64,000 nt of DNA from Desulfuromonas soudanensis (GTDB lineage: Bacteria > Desulfobacterota > Desulfuromonadia > Desulfuromonadales > WTL): contig NZ_CP010802.1 of assembly GCF_001278055.1 (NCBI RefSeq), forward strand, positions 3,286,001 through 3,350,000, read 5' to 3'. Under the pieces are notes generated by a model. The model was given only the letters and a program-made list of their open reading frames with translations. It was not told the origin of the DNA and did no database searches. This document shows, in pieces, positions 37,043 through 43,357 of this stretch (position 1 is the first letter of the stretch; each line of letters begins with the position of its first letter). A program made the position numbers and the translations under genes.

Positions 37043-38595
37043 TCGCATCCGAAATACTTAACGCCAAAATCCTCATCGTCGACGATCAGGAGGCCAATGT
37101 GGCCCTGCTGGACCAGTTGTTAGGCGAAGCCGGCTACACCGCCGTGACCTCAACGCAGAATCCGGCAGAAGTCTGCGCCCTGCATGGCGACAACAATTAC
37201 GACCTGATCCTTCTCGATCTGCAGATGCCGGGTATGGATGGATTTCAGGTGATGGAGGGCCTTCAGGCCGACAACCCGAAGGGTTACATTCCGGTTCTGG
37301 CGATTACCGCCCAACCGGGGCACAAGGTGCGGGCCCTGGAAGCCGGAGCAAAGGATTTCATCAGCAAGCCCTTCAAGCTGGTCGAAGTCAAGACGCGTAT
37401 CCGCAACATGCTGGAAGTGCGGATGCTGTACAAAGAACTGCAGAATCACAACAAGTTGCTGGAACAGACGGTGCAAGAGCGGACGATGGACCTGACCAGC
37501 GCAAACACTCAGCTCACTCAGGAAATAGAGGAACGCAAAAAGGCGGAAAAATCGCTGCACAAAACCTATGCGGAAATAAAGCGCTTGAAAGACCGGCTCC
37601 AGGAGGAGAACGTCTACCTGAGAAATGAGGTGGATCAGAAGTTCAACTTCGGCGAGATCATCGGACAAAGCGATGCTCTTTCCGTCATATTCTCCCAGGT
37701 CCAGCAGGTCGCCCCCATGAACGCCACCGTTCTCCTTCTCGGCGAGACCGGCACCGGCAAGGGGGTGGTGGCCCGGGCCATCCACCGCAGCAGCACGCGC
37801 AAGGACCGCCCGCTCATCACCGTCAACTGCACGACGCTGCCGGCCACCCTGGTGGAGAGCGAACTCTTCGGCCGCGAAAAGGGGGCGTTCACCGGTTCGG
37901 ACGCCCGGCAGATCGGCCGATTCGAGCTGGCCGACGGCGGCACCATCTTCCTCGACGAAATCGGCGAAATGCCGCTGGAGCTGCAGAGCAAGCTCCTCCG
38001 CGTCATTCAGGACGGCGAGTTCGAGCGGCTGGGGAGCCCCCGCACCATCAAGACCGACGTGCGGATCATCGCGGCCACCAACCGCAACCTCAAGGAAGAG
38101 ATCCGCAACGGCAAGTTCCGGGAAGACCTCTATTACCGCCTCAATGTCTTCCCCATCACCCTGCCGCCCCTGCGGCAGCGCAAGGAAGACATCCCTTTGC
38201 TCGTCAATCATTTCGTGGCCGAATTCAACAATAAAATCGGCAAAAAAATAGAGACGGTATCGACAAACACCCTAAGCCTCCTCCGCGACTACCACTGGCC
38301 CGGCAACGTAAGAGAGCTCGAGAGCATCATCGAACGGGCGGTCATCACCAGCCAGGGGAACTCCCTCCAGGTTCTCGACCGTTTCGAGGCGATCCAGATG
38401 ACCGATGAAATCGCCGGTGGGAATGATCCCCAGGAAGTCAAAGCCCTTGCCGAGCTCGAACACGATCATATCCGCCAGGTGCTGCAGCAAACCGGCTGGC
38501 GCATCGAAGGGAAAAACGGGGCGGCGCTCCTTTTGGGACTCAATCCCAGCACCCTGCGCGCTCGCATGCGAAAAATCGGCATCGTCAGGCAATAG
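37039..38595 (+). CDS. NtrC-type sigma54 activator with N-terminal receiver
   Basis: A 518-residue protein. The receiver has phospho-acceptor Asp near 60 (LILLDLQMPGMDG). A coiled coil follows (about 130-190). The sigma54-type AAA+ domain has Walker A GETGTGKG near 235, the sigma54-contact loop GAFTGS near 282 in place of GAFTGA, Walker B GGTIFLDEIGE, and the sensor II motif PGNVREL. A C-terminal Fis-type HTH (LLLGLNPSTLRARMRKIGI) completes it. It should be phosphorylated by the hybrid kinase whose gene overlaps its start, and activate sigma54 promoters; the five candidate promoters at 22-42 kb are obvious targets. Direct proof of this pairing is lacking. Confidence 0.9.
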   Translation: MIASEILNAKILIVDDQEANVALLDQLLGEAGYTAVTSTQNPAEVCALHGDNNYDLILLDLQMPGMDGFQVMEGLQADNPKGYIPVLAITAQPGHKVRALEAGAKDFISKPFKLVEVKTRIRNMLEVRMLYKELQNHNKLLEQTVQERTMDLTSANTQLTQEIEERKKAEKSLHKTYAEIKRLKDRLQEENVYLRNEVDQKFNFGEIIGQSDALSVIFSQVQQVAPMNATVLLLGETGTGKGVVARAIHRSSTRKDRPLITVNCTTLPATLVESELFGREKGAFTGSDARQIGRFELADGGTIFLDEIGEMPLELQSKLLRVIQDGEFERLGSPRTIKTDVRIIAATNRNLKEEIRNGKFREDLYYRLNVFPITLPPLRQRKEDIPLLVNHFVAEFNNKIGKKIETVSTNTLSLLRDYHWPGNVRELESIIERAVITSQGNSLQVLDRFEAIQMTDEIAGGNDPQEVKALAELEHDHIRQVLQQTGWRIEGKNGAALLLGLNPSTLRARMRKIGIVRQ

Positions 38596-38622
38596 ATAAA
38601 AACCCGCACCACGTCCAGGATT

Positions 38623-39879
38623 TTGGCCGCAACACGGTCCGTCATATATAACAGTAAGGTCATAGATGACGGATCCGTCTTACGGCTTCCCCGCGACACC
38701 TCTCCCTCCCCAGACTTATTCCATCGTATAATCGGAAACTTAGCTACTCACGTCCCGTCTGCCTTTTCTGGTATGCTCGTTGCAAAACTCAATGGGTCAG
38801 TAAGGTGCGCGCCACTCACCGACTCAGGAAAACTATTGCCTCAGAGCAGGATGGGATATGCGGAGACAGAACGGTTGAGTAATCTTAATCTCATCCAGAC
38901 AAAAAGCGCTTCTTTGAAGAAACTGATGGCCCGTCCGGAAAACTTCGACGAGCTCGTCGGTCAAAGCGAGGCTCTTGCGAACGTATTCCGCCGGGTCGAG
39001 CAGGTCGCGCCCATGAATGCCACCGTTCTCCTTTCCGGGGAGACCGGCACAGGCAAGGGGGTGGTCGCTCGTGCCATTTACCGCTGCAGTGCGCGCAAGG
39101 AGAAGCCGATGATCACGGTCAACTGTGCCGCCCTGCCGGCGGACCGGATCGAACGCGAACTCTTCGGGGAGGAAAAGGCGGGGTTTACCGGGGGGAATCC
39201 CCGGCAGATCGGACGTTTCGAACTGGCCGACGGCGGGACTCTTTTCGTCGATGAAATCGGCGGGCTGCCGCTGGAGATGCAGAGCAAGCTTCTCAGGGTC
39301 ATGCAGGAGGGGGAGTTTGAACGGCTGGGAAGCACCCGCACCATCAAGGTCGACGTGCGGATCATTGCCGCCAGCAACCGGAATCTGACGGAGGAAATCC
39401 GGCAGGGAAGCTTCCGTGAAGACCTCTACTATCGCCTCAATGTCTTTCCCATCACCCTGCCGCCCCTCCGGCAACGCAAGGAAGATATCCCCCTGCTCGT
39501 CCACCACTTCCTTGCCAAGTTCAATAAAAAAATCGGCAAGCAGATAGAACTCGTCTCCCGAGCCACCCTGAACACCCTTCGGGAGTACTCCTGGCCGGGG
39601 AACGTTTGGGAATTGGAAAGTGTCATCGAACGGGCGGTCATCATCAGTCAGGGAAAGACACTCCAGGTTTTGGACCGCTTTGAAGCAGACCGGAAGAGAG
39701 AAGAAGCCGCCGAGCAGGATGTCAAGGCCCTGGTCGATCTGGAGCATGATTACGTTCTCCAGGTGTTGCAGAATACCGGTTGGCGCATCGAAGGGAAGAC
39801 CGGAGCAGCCTTGATCCTGGGCCTCAACCCCAGCACGCTGCGCGCCCGCATGCGCAAATACGGCATCACGCGACAATAA
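38623..39879 (+). CDS. Degenerate sigma54-activator paralogue lacking a receiver
   Basis: A protein of up to 418 residues, closely similar to residues 215-518 of the preceding activator and evidently a tandem duplicate. It lacks a receiver. Walker A (GETGTGKG) and Walker B (GTLFVDEIG) remain. The sigma54-contact loop reads AGFTGG (residues 186-191) instead of GAFTGA, and the sensor II motif is PGNVWEL, Trp replacing the essential Arg (near 329). The Fis-type HTH is intact (LGLNPSTLRARMRKYGIT). It therefore probably still binds the same DNA but cannot properly remodel sigma54 holoenzyme. The start is uncertain: a TTG at 38623 after CCAGGA, or an ATG at 38851; residues before the AAA+ part match no family I know. 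Confidence 0.8.
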   Translation: MAATRSVIYNSKVIDDGSVLRLPRDTSPSPDLFHRIIGNLATHVPSAFSGMLVAKLNGSVRCAPLTDSGKLLPQSRMGYAETERLSNLNLIQTKSASLKKLMARPENFDELVGQSEALANVFRRVEQVAPMNATVLLSGETGTGKGVVARAIYRCSARKEKPMITVNCAALPADRIERELFGEEKAGFTGGNPRQIGRFELADGGTLFVDEIGGLPLEMQSKLLRVMQEGEFERLGSTRTIKVDVRIIAASNRNLTEEIRQGSFREDLYYRLNVFPITLPPLRQRKEDIPLLVHHFLAKFNKKIGKQIELVSRATLNTLREYSWPGNVWELESVIERAVIISQGKTLQVLDRFEADRKREEAAEQDVKALVDLEHDYVLQVLQNTGWRIEGKTGAALILGLNPSTLRARMRKYGITRQ

Positions 39880-39923
39880 GAAGGATTCCGACCTCAGGAG
39901 ACAGAAGAGAGTAGTCGAGAAAA

Positions 39924-39968
39924 GGGAGACAGGCTGTGTTTTAAAAACAGCCCGCCTCCCTCCTTTTT
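39924..39968 (+). terminator. Terminator of the activator genes
   Basis: A hairpin from GGGAGACAGGCTGT and ACAGCCCGCCTCCC (minor mismatches) is followed by TCCTTTTTTG. It lies 45 bp after the stop. Confidence 0.8.
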
Positions 39969-40040
39969 TGCCAGCCAAAGACAATGAATCAGCCCGACTG
40001 AAACCCAACAATGAAAACCACACCCCCCTGGAGCTCCTCG

Positions 40041-40919
40041 ATGCAAAAGTTCATTTCCTTCTTGATTCTGGCCATGCTCCTCCCCCTGATCACCGGATTC
40101 AGCGACACGGAACCGGAGAAGACGGAACAGGTCGCCGATCGGTCGGCGACCCTCTTCCCCGTGGACCCTCTCTTCGTAAATTCTCTGTCAAGCGCCAAGG
40201 AGCCCCGCACCCACGTCACCTGGCTCCGCCTCAACCTCCCCGTGAGCAGCTTCAACGTCGGCTCGGTCGGCTTCGGCGACAGCTTCGGTCTGGTGCGCGT
40301 CCCCGGATGGGGTGAAACGGATTCCTGGCAGCTCGGCATCAGCGGGACAGTTCTGGCCCAGTTCAATATGGACTCCGAGTCCCTGGATCTGATCAATGCG
40401 GACTACATTATCGGCTTCCCTCTCGGCTATCGAAACGGCGCCTGGTCAGCGCGAGCGCGCCTCTTCCATCAGTCCTCCCACCTCGGGGACGAATTCCTTC
40501 TCCTCCCCCAGGACCCGGCGCTGCAGGAACCGCGCATCAACTTGAGCTTCGAGACCATCGAACTCCTCGCCGGCTGGGATTGGAAGGGGATACGGGTCAC
40601 CGCCGGACCCTCCTATATTGTCCATACCTCGACGCCGCTCAAGCGTTACAGCGCTCAGGGGGGGATCGATTACCTCCTCACCAAGCCCGTCTACAAATCG
40701 ACGGTGTACCCTTTTGCCAGCGTTCTCTGGCATTTCTGGGAAGAAACAGACTGGGATACGGACACGACGGTCAAGGCAGGCCTCAACATTCGCAGCCCCT
40801 ATGCGGAAAAAAGATCCATTCAGATTTTTGGCGAATACTATGAAGGCAACTTGCCCTTCGGACAATTCTATGCCCTGCGGGCGGAATACTATGGTGCCGG
40901 CATCAACATATCCTTTTGA
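40041..40919 (+). CDS. DUF1207 outer-membrane protein
   Basis: A 292-residue exported protein with signal peptide MQKFISFLILAMLLPLITGF. The rest is beta-strand-rich and ends with GAGINISF, an outer-membrane-type terminal aromatic. The block LFHQSSHLGDEFLLL is the conserved core of DUF1207, a family of predicted outer-membrane barrels without known function. I chose the ATG at 40041 because GGAG precedes it by eight bases; an ATG at 40011 would add ten residues and has no such site. It stands alone between two terminators, directly after the activator genes. Confidence 0.78.
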   Translation: MQKFISFLILAMLLPLITGFSDTEPEKTEQVADRSATLFPVDPLFVNSLSSAKEPRTHVTWLRLNLPVSSFNVGSVGFGDSFGLVRVPGWGETDSWQLGISGTVLAQFNMDSESLDLINADYIIGFPLGYRNGAWSARARLFHQSSHLGDEFLLLPQDPALQEPRINLSFETIELLAGWDWKGIRVTAGPSYIVHTSTPLKRYSAQGGIDYLLTKPVYKSTVYPFASVLWHFWEETDWDTDTTVKAGLNIRSPYAEKRSIQIFGEYYEGNLPFGQFYALRAEYYGAGINISF

Positions 40920-40930
40920 AAGCGAACAAA

Positions 40931-40960
40931 AAAAAGGACGCACCGCAGTGCGTCCTTTTT
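40931..40960. terminator. Bidirectional terminator
   Basis: AAAAAGGACGCAC and its exact complement have a four-base CGCA loop and A/T-runs on both sides, between the convergent DUF1207 and small membrane-protein genes. Confidence 0.93.
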
Positions 40961-40990
40961 TTAAACCGTTTCACAGGGTGACTTGGTCGC

Positions 40991-41140
40991 CTACAAAATC
41001 TTTCTTCCCTGGATGACGCGTACCAGGAGCATAATCACGGCAATAACCAGCAGGATATGGATCAGCCCGCCCATGGTCGTGGACGTCACGATACCCAGAA
41101 GCCACAACACGATCAATATTACGCAAAGAGTCCAAAGCAT
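40991..41140 (-). CDS. Lmo0937-type small membrane protein (49 residues)
   Basis: A 49-residue hydrophobic protein starting MLWTLCVILIVLWLLGIVTS, with a second helix ILLVIAVIMLLVRVIQGRK. This two-helix pattern with the conserved WLLG and GGxIH parts is the lmo0937 family, common in stress-related loci and of unknown function. The ATG at 41138-41140 is set by GGGAGGAATTC upstream; a longer frame to 41203 has no site. It follows the BON lipoprotein gene by 66 bp on the same strand and may be cotranscribed. Confidence 0.85.
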   Translation of the reverse strand: MLWTLCVILIVLWLLGIVTSTTMGGLIHILLVIAVIMLLVRVIQGRKIL

Positions 41141-41206
41141 AAAGAATTCCTCCCTTTTTTCGTTGCTGCAGGCCAATGCTCTTAGCACGGCCCTTGCAGC
41201 CACCTG

Positions 41207-41542
41207 TTAGATTTGCGATTTAAAATTCTTCTCTTTTACGACCAGGTCGTTTTTCACCGAGACCACCCCCGCAACGCTTGCGGCGACCTCCTCGGCCCTG
41301 TCGACACTTTTCAAAGAGTCGACAAAACCACTCAACAAAACAACCCCCTGGAACGTTTCCACTTTGATCTGCAACCTCTCCAGGGTTTCTTCCCTGATGA
41401 TGGCGGCTTTAATCCTGGCGGTGATGACCGGGTCGTCGACGCAGGGACCGGTCCATTCTCCTATCGGCGTACCGGCGCATCCGAGGAAAATCGCCCCTAT
41501 CCCGAGGCAAAGGACAAGCCGGAAAAGACGATTGAAATTCAC
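41207..41542 (-). CDS. BON-domain lipoprotein
   Basis: A 111-residue lipoprotein with lipobox FLGC (Cys near 21), a short linker, then one BON domain (VDDPVITARIKAAIIREETLE ... VVLLSGFVDS ... ASVAGVVSVKNDLVVKE), as in OsmY and DolP. BON proteins bind phospholipid or other envelope parts and protect against osmotic and envelope stress. The start is a GTG at 41540-41542, seven bases after AAGGAG. Upstream is the best sigma54-like promoter of the window (site D) with its own palindrome, so expression probably follows the DUF3494 genes. Confidence 0.88.
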   Translation of the reverse strand: MNFNRLFRLVLCLGIGAIFLGCAGTPIGEWTGPCVDDPVITARIKAAIIREETLERLQIKVETFQGVVLLSGFVDSLKSVDRAEEVAASVAGVVSVKNDLVVKEKNFKSQI

Positions 41543-41648
41543 ACTGATGCTCCTTCCTCTCTGCCTCCCCGGGATGTGACCTTTACTGAATCCGGCCAGG
41601 GAGTCTGTGGCCGTCGCCGTTATTTTTCTTCTTGCCTGCAATGGTATT

Positions 41649-41665
41649 AGCAAGGGTCCTGCCAA
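41649..41665 (-). promoter_or_regulatory. Sigma54-like promoter (site D)
   Basis: On the minus strand TTGGCAGGACCCTTGCT differs from TTGGCACG-N4-TTGCT at a single consensus position. It lies about 107 bp before the GTG at 41542. It is almost the same as site B (TTGGCAGGGTCCTTGCG). Confidence 0.72.
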
Positions 41666-41760
41666 ATATTCAGAGACCGGTCAAAGGTATATTTTTCCCT
41701 TCGAAAGCAATAATTTGCCTCCAGTCCGGGAGCCTCCCGCAGGACCTTTTGTGCCTCAAC

Positions 41761-41780
41761 ATTTGACGGAACCGCAACAT
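41761..41780. promoter_or_regulatory. Palindromic activator-type site (UAS D)
   Basis: ATTTGACGGAACCGCAACAT shares ATTTGACGGA with the reverse complement of UAS C and 9 of those 10 bases with UAS A. Its centre is 120.5 bp upstream of the -12 C of site D. Confidence 0.55.
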
Positions 41781-41941
41781 GCGATGGGTCCTGCGGCAAA
41801 TTGACGGGCGGGAGACGGGCGGAAAACTCCGTTCGATTTCGGGGACGGGGAACGGTCAGGCGGGAGAGGGAAGGAGAAGGGGCCTGTGGACGGCCAGAGC
41901 CGACGACAGACCCCCCTTTTGCCAGAGCTTGATCCGGGGAC

Positions 41942-42148
41942 CTATCTCCCTCCCAGTTTGACCAGCCCGAGAAGGGTGCAGACGGCGCCGGAGGCCAGGA
42001 CCACGATCGTTTTCGTGTCCGTGGAGCCGTCGATGGCCCGGGTGAAGGTGTTGCCGAAGGCGCCGTAAAGATTGCTCCCCCAGATGAGGAGGGCGATGCC
42101 CACCACCAGCAGAACGATTGCAATCAGTTGGGAATTTCCTTTGGCCAT
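41942..42148 (-). CDS. DUF3185 small membrane protein
   Basis: A 68-residue protein with two helices (LIAIVLLVVGIALLIWGSNL and TKTIVVLASGAVCTLLGLV) and the DUF3185 features YGAFGNTFTRAIDGSTD between them. The family is found widely in proteobacteria and has no known function. The ATG at 42146-42148 follows CAGGAGAGAA. With the BON and lmo0937 proteins it forms a group of small envelope proteins on one strand. A sigma54-like promoter (site E) lies about 100 bp upstream. Confidence 0.85.
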   Translation of the reverse strand: MAKGNSQLIAIVLLVVGIALLIWGSNLYGAFGNTFTRAIDGSTDTKTIVVLASGAVCTLLGLVKLGGR

Positions 42149-42256
42149 GGTTCTCTCCTGATTCGAATGTAAGGGTTTGATGAAACAGATCCAGGATTGG
42201 GCGGCGCTTGGCCTGGGAACGATCAGCGGCACGGCACCCACCGAGATTAATAATTA

Positions 42257-42273
42257 AGCAAGAACAATACCAC
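42257..42273 (-). promoter_or_regulatory. Sigma54-like promoter (site E)
   Basis: On the minus strand GTGGTATTGTTCTTGCT has GG and GC 12 bases apart and a perfect TTGCT. It shares GGTAT and CTTGCT with site A. It lies about 110 bp before the ATG at 42148. Confidence 0.5.
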
Positions 42274-42376
42274 CAGACGACGGACACCTTCCCTCCTGAT
42301 CCCTTTTCCCAGGTTCAACCTTCCTCCCAGGATTTTCGCCACTTCCCGAAGCGTAAAGAAATCGCCCTCACCAGCC

Positions 42377-42390
42377 ATTGACGGTCCGTC
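42377..42390. promoter_or_regulatory. Palindromic activator-type site (UAS E)
   Basis: ATTGACGGTCCGTC has a GACGG-T-CCGTC inverted repeat, a shortened form of the ATTTGACGG-N2-CCGTCAAAT pattern. Its centre is about 127 bp upstream of the -12 C of site E. It also lies 50 bp before the LuxR-type gene on the other strand. Confidence 0.4.
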
Positions 42391-42439
42391 CCTCCCTGCT
42401 AGGATGAAATTAAGGTCGACTAACTCAAAGGGGGCGACC

Positions 42440-43090
42440 ATGGTCCAATCTTCACCCGGAGTTGACGCGGCCCCGACCTCCGGTCCTTTGGAGCCGATCC
42501 GAATCCTGGTCTGTCTCTACAACCGTTGCCTGTCCCAGGCGCTGTGTACCTTTCTGCGCCTGGAAGAACCGGGCTTCGATGTCCGTCACAGCGAAGAAGC
42601 CGAACCCGGCTTCACCCCCACCCATTTCTTGACCGACCTCCCCTCCCTCGAACAGTGCGGGACCGACGCCCCTCCCGAGGCCAAGGTCATCGTTTTCGAT
42701 GAAGGACTCGATCAACTGCAAATCGAAAAAGTACTAAGCTATCCCAATTTCGCCGGTTTGATCAGGAGCACTTGCAATAACCGTCAGTTGGTCAAGGCGA
42801 TCCGCTGCGTCCAGAAGGGTGAAGTCTGGATTGACGGCGCAACGGTCAAATCCCTCCTCCAGCGGCGGAACAACCGCCGCCCGGAAGGGGAAACGATCCG
42901 ACTGACCCTCCGGGAACAACAGATTGCCGAGATGATTCTCCAGGGGATGAAAAACAAGGAAATCGCCTCCCGAATCTTCCTCAGCGAATCGACGGTCAAG
43001 GTATATATCAGCCGAATATACAAAAAACATCAGGTGCCAACCCGCGCTCACCTCATTCACATCCTGACCCAGCCCCAGCACAAAACCTGA
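42440..43090 (+). CDS. LuxR/CsgD-type transcription regulator
   Basis: A 216-residue regulator with a C-terminal LuxR HTH (about 150-210: LTLREQQIAEMILQGMKNKE, then IFLSESTVKVYISRIYKKHQ). The N-terminal 140 residues have the size and rhythm of a receiver (IRILVCLYNRCLSQALCTFL, KVIVFDEGLD) but no clear phospho-acceptor pocket, as in CsgD/VpsT-like regulators. The ATG at 42440 follows AAAGGGGG. It is divergent from the DUF3185 gene and lies upstream of the 820-residue lipoprotein gene, which it might control; that is inference from position. Confidence 0.82.
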   Translation: MVQSSPGVDAAPTSGPLEPIRILVCLYNRCLSQALCTFLRLEEPGFDVRHSEEAEPGFTPTHFLTDLPSLEQCGTDAPPEAKVIVFDEGLDQLQIEKVLSYPNFAGLIRSTCNNRQLVKAIRCVQKGEVWIDGATVKSLLQRRNNRRPEGETIRLTLREQQIAEMILQGMKNKEIASRIFLSESTVKVYISRIYKKHQVPTRAHLIHILTQPQHKT

Positions 43091-43273
43091 GAAGGACGCC
43101 CCGGCTCCCCAGGTTCCGCCATCGTTGCCCCCCCCTTTTTCCGGCTCGCCCCCAATCCTCTACTGACCGTTTTTTACCTGAATCCTAACCTGTGGCCAGA
43201 CAGCGCCGCCCGTTCGTAATTCACCGAATTCGATCTGATTTTCAACCTTCCGGCCAATTGTAAGAATTTATTA

Positions 43274-43285
43274 ATTTGATCAAAT
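43274..43285. promoter_or_regulatory. Perfect 12-bp palindrome upstream of the duplicated lipoprotein gene
   Basis: ATTTGATCAAAT lies 72 bp before the ATG in an AT-rich patch. It may be an operator for the adjacent LuxR-type regulator; the binding protein is unknown. Confidence 0.35.
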
Positions 43286-43357
43286 GTAAACTCCACAGGC
43301 CACCCTCAACTGGGAATCGGGATCGAGCCCCCCGAGGGTTCGGGAAGGAGGTCCTCC

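Larger units (their letters stand above)
41543..41941. other. Regulatory interval upstream of the BON lipoprotein gene
   Basis: I see no gene. It contains sigma54-like site D and UAS D. The remaining sequence shows nothing I can name. Confidence 0.55.

Noticed and set aside
43186-43357. A sigma54 promoter before the 820-residue lipoprotein
   Set aside because: The nearest candidates have the wrong spacing (11 or 13-14 bases) between GG and GC.
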